64,000 nucleotides of DNA from Eriocheir sinensis (Eukaryota; Arthropoda; Malacostraca; Decapoda; Varunidae): contig NC_066515.1 in the NCBI RefSeq assembly GCF_024679095.1, positions 22,612,717 through 22,676,716 of the forward strand, read 5' to 3'. The position numbers were made by a program, and so were the translations under genes. This document shows, piece after piece, positions 1 to 13,604 of this stretch. Numbering within the stretch: position 1 is the stretch's first letter; each line of letters opens with the position of its first letter. The notes beneath the pieces were generated by a model. That model did no database searches. It had not been told where the DNA came from and saw nothing but the letters and a program-made list of their open reading frames with translations.

Positions 1-420
1 CCAAGGAAAAGAAGAATAACAAAGATGAACGCAAAGACGAAGAAGATGGAAGAGAGACTGAAGAGGAGTAAGTGAAGAGGAGAAAGGAGGAAAAATAAAA
101 GGAAATGAAAACGAGAAAAAAAGAACAGGATAACTTAGAAAAAGATGATAATTGTGAAAAAAAGGAGAGGGTGACTAAGGAAAACAGGACTGCATAGATG
201 AACGGATAACGTAAGAAACCCAAGGAAAAGAAGGGCAAGGAAGAGAAGGGCAAGGAAAAGAAGGGCAAGGATGAGAAAAGAAAAAAAAGGAAGGCAAAAA
301 GACCGAACTAACACTAATTACGTAGAGGTAGAGGAGGAGAGTACAAGGGATGGTAGCTAACGGAGGAGAAGAAAAACACCCAAGTAACACTAATTATTTA
401 AAGGGTCTGGAACAAAGGCA
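1..420. other. Purine-rich non-coding DNA with a 15-bp tandem repeat
   Basis: The plus strand is dominated by A and G. At 221-275 there are about 3.6 copies of a 15-bp unit of the form CAAGGAARAGAAGGG. The motif TAACACTAATTA occurs at about 308 and again at about 384, suggesting an old ~76-bp duplication. No gene is visible; the minus-strand open frame here is a Ser/Pro/Phe-rich artefact of pyrimidine composition. Confidence 0.7.
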
Positions 421-640
421 TTTAATCCCGCATTCCCTCGAGACACTTAAAGGGGAGTTTCGGGCACAGACGCGTTTTTCCTCCTCTCTAGAATGACAGG
501 TTTTGCGTCCCCCTGCAGGCCCCCGATCCATCACCTACCTGCCCGCGCGGCCCTCACCTGGGGTAATTAAGAGCCTAATGACCACATGGAAGAGGGGTTT
601 TATAGGTCATTAGCCTGGATCCTGCAACCTGGACGAGTAG
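420..640. promoter_or_regulatory. Motif-dense unique island (possible cis-regulatory element)
   Basis: Balanced composition between purine-rich blocks. It holds CACCTG (555-560) three bases before TAATTA (564-569), and a perfect 9-bp inverted pair CTAATGACC (575-583) / GGTCATTAG (605-613) that contains opposed nuclear-receptor half-sites (TGACC/GGTCA). Motif families are established (bHLH/Snail, homeodomain, nuclear receptor); function here is inference. Confidence 0.25.
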
Positions 641-1088
641 GAGGGGGGGGAAGGAGGGTAAGGAGGAGGAGGAGGAAGGAACAAGGAACAAGGGAAGGGG
701 AACGAAGATGAGTCTGCGGTTGAGAAAAAGAAGGAGAAGAAGTAGTTGAAGAAGAATTTGAAGAAGAACCAGAAGAAGAAGATGAAGGAGGAGCTGGGAA
801 AGGAGGAGGAGGAAGAAGCTGCGGAGAAGGAGGAGGAGGGAGTAAGTGAAGGGGAGGGAAGATGAGGCTGCGGTTGAGAAAGAGAAGTAGAAGAAGAAAA
901 AGAAAAAGAAGGAGAAGAAGAAGAAAAAGAAGAAGAAGAAGAAGAAGAAGAAGAAGAAGAAGAAGAAGAAGAAGAAGATGAAGAACCAGAAGAACAAGAA
1001 CCAGAAGAACAAGAAGAAAAGAAGAATATACTTGGAGATAAATATAATTATGGAACACGAACAAGAGATATAAAAACAAATTGTCAGT

Positions 1089-1141
1089 GGAGGAGGAGGA
1101 GGAGGAGGAGGAGGAGGAGGAGGAGGAGGAGGAGGAGGAGG
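1089..1141 (+). repeat. (GGA)n microsatellite
   Basis: About 17 uninterrupted GGA triplets on the plus strand inside the polypurine block. Confidence 0.97.
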
Positions 1142-1359
1142 TTGGGCTCGAGGAATGAAGGAAAAGGCACAAGAATAAGAAAGAGATGAAGGTGATGGTG
1201 ATGATATGTATTGAACAAGAACAAAATAACTAGAAAGCAATGAAGAAGGGAGGATTAAAAGTGGTGATGGAGCTGTAGAGGAGAATGGAAGTATGGAAGA
1301 AGAGGAGGGAGGGACATAAGGAAAGAGGAAGAGGGAGGGATAGTGGTGAAGAGGAGATA

Positions 1360-1360
<1 letters not shown>

Positions 1361-1412
<52 letters not shown>
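1361..1412 (+). repeat. (GAT)n microsatellite
   Basis: About 17 uninterrupted GAT/ATG triplets; a shorter run of the same triplet lies at about 1682-1700. Confidence 0.97.
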
Positions 1413-1413
<1 letters not shown>

Positions 1414-1925
1414 AGTGACTAAAAATGTAGAGATTGAAGAGACGATGGTAAAGAGGAATGGAAAGAAAAGGAGTAGAAGAAAAAGAAGAAGAAGAAGAAG
1501 AAGAAGAAGAAGGGAGAAATGGTATAAATAGTGGTAAAAAGAGAGAAAGATAATAATAATAATAACGATGATAATAAAGACGAAAAAAGAGAAATATGGA
1601 AGGAAGAAAAGAAGAAGGGAAGGAGAGAGGAGGAAAAAAAATATAAGCGAGAATAGGAAAAGAGATGAAGGTGATCAGAAAGATGATGATGATGATGATA
1701 AAAACGATGCTGAGAAATTAGGAGATACGAAAGAGGGAAGAGGAAGGGAGAATGAGAGAGAAAGGAGAAGAGGAAGTAGAGGGAGATGAGGGACATAGGA
1801 AAAGCGATAAAGATGAGGATGATAGTGATAATGATAATGAAAGTGAAGACGGGAAAGGAGGTATGGAGATAGGAAGAGAAGGGGAGGAGGGAGGGAGACA
1901 AAGAGGGAAGGCATAGGTAGAAGGG

Positions 1926-2310
1926 TGTTAGGGAGTGTCTTGCCGGGACTAAATCCTTCATCTTTGACAGGTATTTTTTCCTTCTTCAACATAAATTTGA
2001 AAGGCTTCCCCATCTTCTCCTTTTCCTCCGTCCCTTCGTCCCCTTCCCTCCTTTCCATCCTCAAGAGTGGCTCCCTCCTCCTTCCTCTCCTCCTCCTCCT
2101 CCTCTCATTTTCCTTATAGCCTTACCTCCCCCATTTATCTCCTCCCTCCTCCTCCTCCTCCTTCTCCTTCCCCCTACATTCTTTCCCCTTCCCTCCTCCC
2201 CGACCATTACTGTAATAAGAAGAGGGAAAGCAAGGAAGATGAACGAGAAAGTAAGGAAGATTGTGTAGGACAAAAAGGTGGAGGAAGAGGAGGATGAGGA
2301 TGAGGAGGAG
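1926..2310. other. Purine-to-pyrimidine strand switch
   Basis: Composition flips from purine-rich to pyrimidine-rich on the plus strand at about 1970 and back at about 2217. The pyrimidine part carries short (CCT)n runs. Open frames on both strands here are compositional artefacts. Confidence 0.7.
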
Positions 2311-2625
2311 TGACATAACCCATTTTTCTGATTATATTCTTCAGTATATCAAAACTAGAAATATAAAAAAAACACGTAGATGGTCTTTTGCAGTGATTTA
2401 ACATTAAGAAAAACATAAAAAAAGAGGGAATATGATATCAGACAAACTATTAATTAAAGACACCACACAAATAGAAACCAAGGAAACCGAAGTCAAGGCC
2501 GGTGATGCTAAACCGAACACCTTTTTCAATCTCGTCCACTTCTTTTGTCTTCTTTATGTAATGTTTTCTCATAAGGTTTCCCTCACCTGAGCCGATCGTC
2601 GCCGAACCCACACCAGGTGACTACA

Positions 2626-2777
<152 letters not shown>

Positions 2778-2879
2778 TAACTTCAAAGAATCTATTCGTG
2801 CAGCTGAAGTTAGACAATGAAGCAGCATAACATTAGCAGCGGGAGGTTATCTTGGTGACGACAACGGTGACACGTGTGA

Positions 2880-3381
<502 letters not shown>

Positions 3382-3573
3382 GCGTGGCAGTAAGGGAGAA
3401 AAGGCTGCTGGCAAAGGAGAGGACAGACAAGTAAGGGAGCAGAGAGAAGGAGGAAGAAGGCAGCGTAGGAGTAAGGGAGAAAAGGCTGCTGGCAAACGGG
3501 AGGACAGACAAGTAAGGGAGCAGAGAGAAGGAGGAAGAAGGCAGCGTGACAAGAAGGGAGAAGAAGCTGCAGG
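3382..3573. repeat. 81-bp minisatellite, 2.4 copies
   Basis: Units start at 3382, 3463 and 3544 (each GCGT...), and the two full copies are nearly identical. The 81-bp unit is 27 codons, so the minus-strand frame stays open through it and gives a repeated Leu/Pro/Ser/Cys-rich peptide; there is no sign of a real gene. Confidence 0.95.

Positions 3574-4920
<1,347 letters not shown>

Positions 4921-4949
<29 letters not shown>
4921..4949 (+). repeat. (CA)n microsatellite
   Basis: About 14 CA dinucleotides. Confidence 0.97.
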
Positions 4950-4953
<4 letters not shown>

Positions 4954-5791
4954 CCTATAAAAGTCACCCTCCACTGCGACTTTTTTTTTCATCTCTCTTC
5001 CTCTTTATTTTTCTCTCGCTCTCTTTTATCGTTCGTGATCAAGACGTGCTGTGTCCGTTTGACTTTTTATAACACTAATATCGGAGCGAAGTGGACCTGT
5101 TTACTCCCCTCTGGTGCTGAATGTGCGGGTCTGTGGGTTGCATTATTCATGGTTTTGTAGAAGAGAGAGAGAGAGATTAAGTTTAAAATCCCCTCACTCT
5201 TACTAATCATATACTTCCCGGCTTAAGTATCTCAGTAACTCAGTGAATATGGATTAGAGCTGCTTTCTCTGCTGCCGCTTCTGTTTATAAAAAGATACAT
5301 GAAGCTCTGATCAACTAGCATTTAATGTTCATAAGTTTAAGTTCTTAAATATCTCTTTATTGGATTGTTTTTAATGGACGATATTAACAATGTCCAAATA
5401 ATAACTTTGAATCTGGTTTGCTAATGCTCTGAACGGACCGGGGGAACCAGACATGCAATTAGAGTTTGTTTGAGTAGACGGCGGCGTGAGGGAGAGGGTT
5501 CCTGTACTTCGGACTGGAGGAAAAACAGAAAGATTACGTCAGTCGCCTTCCGGGCAACACAAACTGAACCTCGTTGCTGATAAGGAGCAGACCACACACT
5601 GAAGACAAAACTAAACCAATGGAAATGAAGCTTACTTAGGCATTCGTTTCCTAATTCCCTTATTCTTCCCGTTAGACATAATCTCCGTAAACAGTTTTCG
5701 TGTTATGGTTTGTCTAACTCCCTTTTTTTTACTGATAATTTTCCGGTATATGAGTACTGTGTTCCGTCGTCGTGTATGGTTTCAAGATCTC
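4950..5791. other. Unique DNA, no gene seen
   Basis: AT-rich. Contains a TTACGTCA bZIP-like site near 5534 and a CTCF-like core (CCCTCTGGTG) near 5107. A short (GA)n lies at 5163-5176. No open frame here resembles a known protein. Confidence 0.4.
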
Positions 5792-5995
5792 TACGATAGA
5801 TTTCCTCTTCACACTGTTGTCGAGGCGCTACAGATTCCACTGAGCCAAAAATAGTCAAAAATAGATTAGATAAATTCATGGACAGCGATATTATGTGGGG
5901 TTAGATACACGGGAGATAAGGTTCAAAGGAGCTGCCTTGTACAGGCCTACCGGCCTCTTGCAGACTCCTACGTTCTTATGTTCTTATGTTTTTAA
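5792..5995 (+). mobile_element. Decayed 3' end of a CR1/L2-type LINE
   Basis: Two frames together resemble the C-terminal tail of a non-LTR retrotransposon reverse-transcriptase protein. Frame 2 (about 5813-5840) reads HTVVEALQIP. After a frameshift, frame 1 (5854-5901) reads VKNRLDKFMDSDIMWG and stops at TAG 5902. The pattern VVEA...FKNRLDK is typical of CR1/L2-like tails. About 70 bp of 3' UTR follow, ending in near-perfect 8-bp repeats (GTTCTTAT) at about 5971-5994, the kind of short 3' tail repeat known for CR1. The copy is 5'-truncated and frameshifted, so dead. The rest of the element is not in the window. Confidence 0.65.
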
Positions 5996-6720
5996 ATCTT
6001 TCTTTTGGTCAGTCAATGCCCAACAAAGCGGTTTTCTGCCCTCATTTTTTATCTTTTACTTGGTTTACTGTCTTGATGTTATCCATGGTTGAGAACCCAC
6101 TTCGAAAACCAGCTTGCACCTTGAGATGGTTAAAGTCTAATTGGTCTGGAATTCTTGTTGTGATGATTTTTTGTCAATAATTTGTAAATAGTTAACAATT
6201 TGCTGGTAAAAAATAACTTTCGAGATCTCTCAGGTTTCCGGTTTTAAGTATAAAGTTACTTATATTTTTTTTAAATATGAAAATAATCCTATTCCGAGAC
6301 ATGTAGTGAAAATCTTGGATAGTTTTTTTATAGCAAAATATCCTCACAATATCTGCACTAATATCATCTTCCGGTGAGCTTCCCCTCCTCTCATTCCTCT
6401 CAATGCTTCTTTAGTTTCGCTTTTTGTTGCTTCTGAAATGTGTGGTATCTATTTTTCCTTCAAACTGGGACTGAATGCCTGAGTTGTATAGTTCACCTTA
6501 AAGCACTCCGACTACTGCTGTTATTTGCTTCACTCATCTACGACGTGAAATTAATAGTACTCCTAGAAATTCCAAATCGAACTCATTAATTTCCGCATCT
6601 GTTCTCTTGTAGAATAATAATTACTAAGAAAAGATAAGGGTGGCCAAATTCCTTCAGGTGTATGCTTCACAGGTCTAGGGCGAGGAATTAATTATGTTTT
6701 TAATTATCAAAGTATAATAC
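5996..6720. other. Unique AT-rich DNA downstream of the LINE tail
   Basis: No repeats longer than a few bases and no recognisable gene; plus-strand open frames of 60-65 aa here run out of the LINE tail and are not credible. Confidence 0.4.
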
Positions 6721-6910
6721 ATGCACTGATTGACGTCAGCATCCAAGAACAGATTATTTTAGAAAGTCGGCAAATTGGACGCCGCTGCCGCCCGGAGCCT
6801 CGCACGTGTCTAATTAGCAGGTGATCCTCCAGGTGCTTAATTAACTCCTCTGATCACAGGTGCAAGTGTTATAATAATCACCGGGGCTCGCTAACTAGGT
6901 GGGTACTTTC
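6721..6910. promoter_or_regulatory. Motif-dense island: CRE, E-boxes and homeodomain sites
   Basis: Seen directly: a perfect TGACGTCA (6731-6738), CACGTG (6803-6808), TAATTA (6811-6816), three CAGGTG (6818-6823, 6830-6835, 6857-6862) and TTAATTAA (6838-6845). Six sites fall within 60 bp in balanced-composition DNA. The families (CREB/ATF, bHLH or Snail, homeodomain) are established; enhancer activity is inferred. Confidence 0.3.
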
Positions 6911-6956
6911 CTCCAGTGGTTTTGTATCTTAGGTAAAAGCAGAAAGAGAATCAATG

Positions 6957-7018
6957 GCTTTTTTTTCTCAATTATGTTTTTGCCCTTGAGCTGTTTTCTT
7001 TACTGTAAAAAAAAAAGA
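6957..7018 (+). repeat. A-tailed dispersed repeat, copy 1
   Basis: Matches the family consensus: a T-run after GGC, about 20 variable bases, then GCCCTTGAGCTG, a TTTTCTTTACTG segment and an A-run. Related copies are at 26791, 33067, 34907, 36784, 47963 and 56009. The A-run end suggests a short retroposon tail; the family name is unknown to me. Confidence 0.6.
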
Positions 7019-7431
7019 GGAAAAGAGTAAAAAATGATCTCACTTTCCATCTACAAATAGCACATTAACAACACATCTTAATTTTGGTCATTGGTTACCT
7101 AATTCACACTTGAACGATTTTTTACTCATTGGGTAAACTCAGAGAAAGAAAGGAAACGAATGGGAGAAGGAGTGACTTACCAACAACTTGCGGTAACAGC
7201 GGAAAGGAGTGAAAGAGTTAGCTAGTTCTTGCTTTAGGAAGGTGGATGTTGTCGTGAGGTATGCATGTACTTCTTTCTCTTGTGATGATTGCCATAGAAG
7301 AAACAGAAGTTGGTGTTTTCAATAGGTTTTAATATTAAACGATAAACGACCGGAGGAATTATGAAACTTTCTTGAGATATGGACTAAATATATACTTTTA
7401 GAACAGCTCTCGTCGTTTGCTATAAAAGTCT

Positions 7432-7433
<2 letters not shown>
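7019..7433. other. Unique DNA
   Basis: Ordinary sequence, no gene or repeat recognised; TATAAAAG just precedes the GT site at about 7421. Confidence 0.35.

Positions 7434-7488
<55 letters not shown>
7434..7488 (+). repeat. (GT)n microsatellite
   Basis: About 27 GT dinucleotides. Confidence 0.98.
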
Positions 7489-7706
7489 CTGTTTAATGCA
7501 GTTCGCCCCCTGAAGAGAGAAGTGTCAGGAGGTTTGCAGACTCTTTTTAACCTTCAAGGAACCGATTTTATCACGTCGAGGTATTTTTTAATGTCGGTCT
7601 TGTTAGGCGCCCCAGTTCATCCTTCACATTAATTTAGAAACCTTGTAGAATATTCAGGTTTGATCCTATGTTTTGTGCATTAATATTTATATCTGATTCG
7701 CAGCCA

Positions 7707-8769
<1,063 letters not shown>

Positions 8770-9060
8770 CAAAGCAAAAACAATCACAAAGAAGAATGTT
8801 GACAGCTTGAACTCTGACTGCAGCATTTATCATCTACGAGTAGAATAAATACAGAAAAATAATAGTCTTGGTATTTGTACGATAATTAGAGAACACGAAG
8901 GCATTTATAAAGAAGGTGATATCGACAGCCTTTGCAGTGGTGGCGTCAGAGTCATATCTAATAATACAAAAATAAAATAAAAAAGAAAGTATTGAGAACA
9001 CAACAATAATGAGAAAACGAAAACACCCAAAAAGGTAATATTGACATTTCTTAATATTGC
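8770..9060. repeat. Diverged ~120-bp tandem repeat, about 2.5 copies
   Basis: The landmark GAAGRTGATATCGACAGC or a variant recurs at about 8791, 8912 and 9030, with AAA-rich flanks. Divergence is high. Confidence 0.55.
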
Positions 9061-9219
9061 TTTGAGAATAATGATTTGATTCGAGTAACAAAAATAAAGG
9101 GTTAGTGAGGATAAGTTTTGTACCGGACAGAGATCAAAGCTATGAATTAGATAGCAAACAGAAAGCCAGTGATCGCAATACTAATCTGAGTTCCCCTTCT
9201 TTGCACACATCAGCTTAGG

Positions 9220-9600
9220 TTGCACGAGGCTGACAGTGAATAGTAACCCCGTAAGGAAGGCTGTAATACACTCCTCAAGAGGCTCCGCGGGAAGGGACAG
9301 CAGCGGGGTACATAATGGCATGGGTGGAGGCTCTATAATCGCCTTGCATGAATTAGAGGAATTAAAACAGAGCGAGAGCCGCTATTGGTGCTTTCGGAAG
9401 CGTAGAACCATCATCACCACCTCGCTCATTACTCCTTTCTCTGCCTCCGGTGCTAATTACCTCTCGCGCGGCTTGATTACACTCATTAGCGCCGCGAGAT
9501 GGTAGCCGCGCATGTCGACGGGGATCTGTGGGTAATTATGCCGCCTCGTCCGTCTCCCGCGTGTGAGGGGCGAATGGAATAATATCTGTCATTTTATCGT
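9220..9600. promoter_or_regulatory. Balanced-composition island with homeodomain sites
   Basis: Higher GC than its surroundings. Contains TAATTA (9454-9459), GATTAC (about 9475) and CATTAG (about 9484) flanked by CTCGCGCGGC and GCCGCGAG, an imperfect inverted pair. An 89-aa open frame crosses it but has no recognisable domain. Candidate conserved non-coding element by inference. Confidence 0.22.
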
Positions 9601-9646
9601 ACCCTGCCCCGGGCGAGGGAGGGGCTTGTTTAAGGAAGGCCGCGTA

Positions 9647-10101
9647 CGTGCAGGTTATGGAACGTATTACAGGTTAGGGGAGGCGGTACAAGGAGGTGCA
9701 GCTTTCCGGGTCGGTTGTATGTAGCGAGGGATGGCTGCGTGCTTGTTCTCTGCGTGTTACTGGCTCTGGAAGTGTTACAGTTTGTGGCAGGACAGTATAG
9801 CGTGCAGGTTATGGGGCGTATTACAGGTTAGAGGAGTCAGTACAAGGAGGTGCAGCTTTCCGGTAGGTTGTATGTAGTGAAGGGTGGCTGCGTGCTCATT
9901 CTCTTTGTGGTATTGGCTCTGGAAGGCTTACAGTTTGTGGGAGGACGATATAGCGTGCAGGTTATGGGGCGTATTACAGGTTAGTGCAAAGAGTGCAGCT
10001 CTCCGGGTAGGTTGGAGGCAGTGAGGGATGGCGGCCTTCTTGTTCTCTACGTGTTACTGGCTTTTGGAATGGTACATGTTATAGGGAGACAGTATAAACG
10101 T
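9647..10101. repeat. 153-bp tandem array, 3 copies
   Basis: Units start at CGTGCAGGTTATGG 9647, 9801 and 9954 (periods 154 and 153). The third unit is the most diverged and ends near 10101. No open frame runs through it. Confidence 0.95.
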
Positions 10102-10634
10102 ATAGTATAAGGGATACATAGCTTTTTGGGCATGTTAAGGGATATGTGGGAAGTGGCAAAGGCAAAGTGGCAAAAATAGGATTGTAATTGGAAAGCAGTC
10201 TCTCTGATTTGGGTATAGACTAGAGGATATCATTTGTTTTTAGTTCAGGAAGCCACTGGGTACTCGCTGCCTGCTGTAAGGGGCACGGGTAGGCTGGTGG
10301 CTGTCAGATACGGGTGATAATGTCGAGTCTAGCAGAGGACGCATAACTGTATCAGGATATGTATCAAGCCAATTAACGTGACTTATCTCAACCGGGGAAG
10401 ATCCTGCTGTGATGCTTATACCGGGGGTGACGTTGTGTTTTTGTTCTGCCCTGTCATCGTGTTGGCGGACAATTGATATTTCTGATTCTCCGACCCTCTC
10501 ACTCTGCCTTGCTTGTTTGCTTGATTATCTTCCTCGTTTGGCTCTGCTTTTTGGTTACTTCCTTAACGAGTCTTCAAGTATTCTTTCGGTAATATGCAAA
10601 CAATTTCTATAAGGTATTCCTGCTGAGGTTTGGA

Positions 10635-10638
<4 letters not shown>
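10102..10638. other. Unique DNA
   Basis: No repeats or gene recognised. Confidence 0.35.

Positions 10639-10695
<57 letters not shown>
10639..10695 (+). repeat. (TG)n microsatellite, left arm of an inverted pair
   Basis: About 28 TG dinucleotides. The reverse-complement (CA)n tract begins 126 bp downstream, across a pyrimidine-rich spacer. Confidence 0.98.
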
Positions 10696-10698
<3 letters not shown>

Positions 10699-10818
10699 TC
10701 TTTAAATATAACACGTCTTCCCTTTTCCTTTTTAATCCTCTTTTCCTCCTCTTCTTATCGTCTTTTCTCTCTTTTCCATCATTTTCCTTTCCATTTCTTA
10801 CTTCCCCTTCCTTCTTTC

Positions 10819-10820
<2 letters not shown>

Positions 10821-10863
<43 letters not shown>

Positions 10864-10866
10864 ACA
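10821..10866 (+). repeat. (CA)n microsatellite, right arm of an inverted pair
   Basis: About 22 CA dinucleotides with one GA interruption near 10858. It can pair with the TG tract at 10639-10695. Confidence 0.98.
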
Positions 10867-11794
10867 GCACTATGCCTCAACAGAGCTCGTAAATCATCCT
10901 CACGCGGCTGTTTTCCTCCCGCTTGTCTTCATATTTTTCTTTCACTCTGATAAAAACCGTAACCCGTCAGCTGTGTCTCGGTGGGCGTGGTCTCCTGACT
11001 TTGGCATCTTCTTTTAATGCATTGCCGAGATAAAAGAAGGTATCCAGTTAGTGGTGATAGTTTTTTTTCCTTCTTTTCACCTCCAGTACAAATGTTTAAT
11101 GGGAAATATGAACTGGAAGAAGACGAAAATTGTGGGTGAAAATTACACTTAATCAAATGACCGACAAAAATTCGACTTAACAGAATCAATATATTTAATA
11201 CGCTTCGCTCGAGGTTGGTTTCTTCTGTGCTAAAAAATGGAGGAGGAGGAGGAGGAGAAGGAGGAGGAGCTGGAGAGTTCGACGGCGGCGGCGTTACGGG
11301 CACTGAGGCAATTCCGCGAAGAACCACTTTTTCTTGTTGGACCTGAAGCCCCTCGGGAGGCGGAGACTCGACCCTCAGCGGCCCATCGTGTGTTGACCTC
11401 GCTGGCTGCCGGAGAGCGATAAGGGGAGGTGTTGATAGCAGGGGGAGCCTCGTGTCCGCGGTGATTTATAAAGCTGAGTTTTGTTGGCCCGGTACTTACT
11501 TCTATCCACCTCCTCGGCGTGGGGGAGGAAGATGGGAAGATGGGGAGGTCAGGCTGAGGCGTAGAAAGCCTGGGATGCGTATGTTGATGGCGTTGTTATT
11601 TTGTTTTGTTGTTTTGTGGTTTTTTTTAGTATTGTTTTAGTGTTGTCTTGTTTATATGTATTTTCTTCGGTATCTTTTCTTTTTGTCTTGTTTCTGCTTG
11701 TTTTCTTTCTTATTTTCTTATATTTTCTTCGGATTCATTATTATACTATTTTTGTGGTGTTACAGCCTCCTCCGATTCTATTTTATGCCGTTTT
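10867..11794. other. Unique DNA with a short GGA run
   Basis: (GGA)n at 11239-11269. A plus-strand frame of 61 aa begins with Met and poly-Glu there and is likely artefactual. The T/G-rich part from 11590 encodes only Phe/Leu/Val-rich frames. Confidence 0.4.
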
Positions 11795-11865
11795 AACTAC
11801 TACTTCTACTACTACTACTACTACTACTACTACCATTTACACCACTACAGTTACTACTACTACTA
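11795..11865 (+). repeat. (ACT)n imperfect microsatellite
   Basis: About 70 bp of ACT triplets with a few substitutions. Confidence 0.93.
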
Positions 11866-12659
11866 TGACCATCCCTAATATATCTTGCCCCAGTCCTATA
11901 CCTTCTCCACAATGGACAAAATGAAAATATATTGTCTCCATGCTTCATAACCTTCCCTTTATTTTGCGTCATTTTGATCGATGAGTTTGAGTTTCGTGAC
12001 AACCCGTGTAGAGGGGAGAGAGGCAGGGTGTTTTTCAAGGTGTTTTTTTCAGGCATGATTTACCGAGGCTTAACTGTGACAACTTAGCCACGCGTAAGCA
12101 GTAAAAGGGGAGAAAAGTAGCTGCTTCTTCAGAGGAAAGGGAGTCAGGGGAACGATATCCTCCAGCCCTAAAAAATAATCCGAAATAAACATACCAGCGC
12201 CATTCCTTAAGCCCTAAAATACAGGGACATGAAAATAATCTGTTTACCCATCCATAAACACACGAGGGAGAGACGGAGAGAGAGAAAAAAAAACTTAAGC
12301 TCGAGAGAAAAGGACGAGGGAGTTAAAGGTATTATCATTTCTCGAGGCCATAAGATAAAAGTAAAGTCTTGCTGAGAGCGCTGCCGACATGCGTGAGCGG
12401 CCAGGTCAGGGGGGTACAGGTAGCCATGGGGTAGGCTGGGGCGGGGCGCACGGGTATGGTAGGCTGGGTGTGTGTGCGGGGTGGGAGTGGGGTGGGGTTG
12501 GTAGCGTTACAGAGACGGTGTGTGAATGCCAAACAGGCCAAACGTACGGGTTGTTGGCTGCCTGGCTGTGTCCGGCGCGCCCCATCGACTCCCCGCGGTA
12601 AATGGAAAAGTGAATGAGTCTACTGAGCGACTATCGAGGAACAAGACCCTGAACACCGC
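11866..12659. other. Unique DNA, G-rich at 12405-12500
   Basis: No gene seen. The stretch 12405-12500 has many GGG and GGGG runs on the plus strand and might form a quadruplex. Confidence 0.4.
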
Positions 12660-13200
12660 CGCCTAATAGGGGTTACGCGGGGATAAGATTGCAGGCGATT
12701 GAAACACGGTGAATAAAAGCCCGCGTGATAAGAGTATGGAGGGGAATAGCGAGTGTCTACCGTGTGTGTATCGTTAAGCAGGACCCAGAACGGAGGTATT
12801 GAATATAGGGGACGTTGAATAAGGTTACAGATGAATAAATGAACGGTAGAAAGTGTGAATTATGTTAGGAGGTAAATGTAGTGAGTCAAGCGAATGAGTA
12901 CTGAGATAATATAATAAAAAAGTACCCAAAAGACAGATACTTATTATGAGGGACGTTGAATAAGGTTGCAAATGGATAAAAGAAAGTGTAAATTATGTGA
13001 CTGTGTGAGTAAGGAAGTAAATATCGGGAATGGAAACGCTGGTGAGTAAGTGAGTAAGTGAGTATCGTGTAACAAATCCATGAATGAAGTAGAAAAAAAT
13101 AACGTAAACTTGGGAATAGGATTACAGGCGAAGAAAATATGGTAAAATAAAAACCTTGCATGATATAAGGAGATAAATATGCGAGTGGCTTAGTGAAGGG
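12660..13200. repeat. Diverged ~142-bp tandem array, 4 copies
   Basis: Copies are anchored at about 12668, 12808, 12950 and 13110. Copies 2 and 3 share GGGACGTTGAATAAGGTT; copies 1 and 4 share ATTRCAGGCGA followed by GGTRAAATAAAA. A local 8-bp repeat (GTGAGTAA) lies at about 13041-13064. Confidence 0.8.
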
Positions 13201-13372
13201 TAATTGTTCGCTGAATGTTGGTATGGGACGAGGAGGCGCGCGCTGCTGTGAATATACATGAGTACTGATGAATAAGGGAAATATATGGCTCGATAAATTG
13301 TGGGCGGCAGAGCGATGATTGAATAAGTAATGAAGGTAAATTAACTCCACAGCGAGCCTTTACGTGACCAGA

Positions 13373-13428
13373 GAGGAGGAGGAGGAGGAGGAGGAGGAGG
13401 AGGAGGAGGAGGAGGAGGAGGAGGAGAG
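13373..13428 (+). repeat. (GGA)n microsatellite
   Basis: About 18 GGA triplets; Ser- or Glu-run frames over it are artefacts. Confidence 0.98.
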
Positions 13429-13567
13429 GAATGCCGTGCGTGCTGGTCGGCATAACTCACGTGTTTGTGGAAGTGTGAAGGAACGGGAAACTCTTGTAAT
13501 CTTTCCTGAAAACGTCAAGGCGAAGAAGAGGAAGGAGAATGAGGGTCGAGAGATAGACTGAAAACTG

Positions 13568-13604
13568 GACACACACGCACACGCACACACGCACACGAAC
13601 ACAC
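13568..13604 (+). repeat. (CA)n interrupted microsatellite
   Basis: CA dinucleotides broken by several CG steps, immediately before the duplication at 13602. Confidence 0.9.

Larger units (their letters stand above)
640..1925. repeat. Polypurine block of about 1.3 kb with a 144-bp duplication and trinucleotide runs
   Basis: The plus strand is almost entirely A/G. It includes (GAA)n at about 928-978 and 1482-1513, plus the (GGA)n and (GAT)n sites listed separately. A segment beginning GAAGATGAG near 714 recurs near 858, giving a ~144-bp duplication. The 221-aa and 190-aa minus-strand open frames are the expected lack of stop codons on a pyrimidine-only strand (poly-Phe, poly-Leu, poly-Ser), not genes. 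Confidence 0.85.

Noticed and set aside
575..1240. 221-aa minus-strand open frame
   Set aside because: Poly-Pro/Phe/Leu/Ser produced by a pyrimidine-only strand, which rarely contains stop codons. No domain or exon structure.
5895..6180. 65-aa and 64-aa frames at the LINE tail
   Set aside because: They read the 3' UTR and tail repeat of the LINE in the wrong frames.
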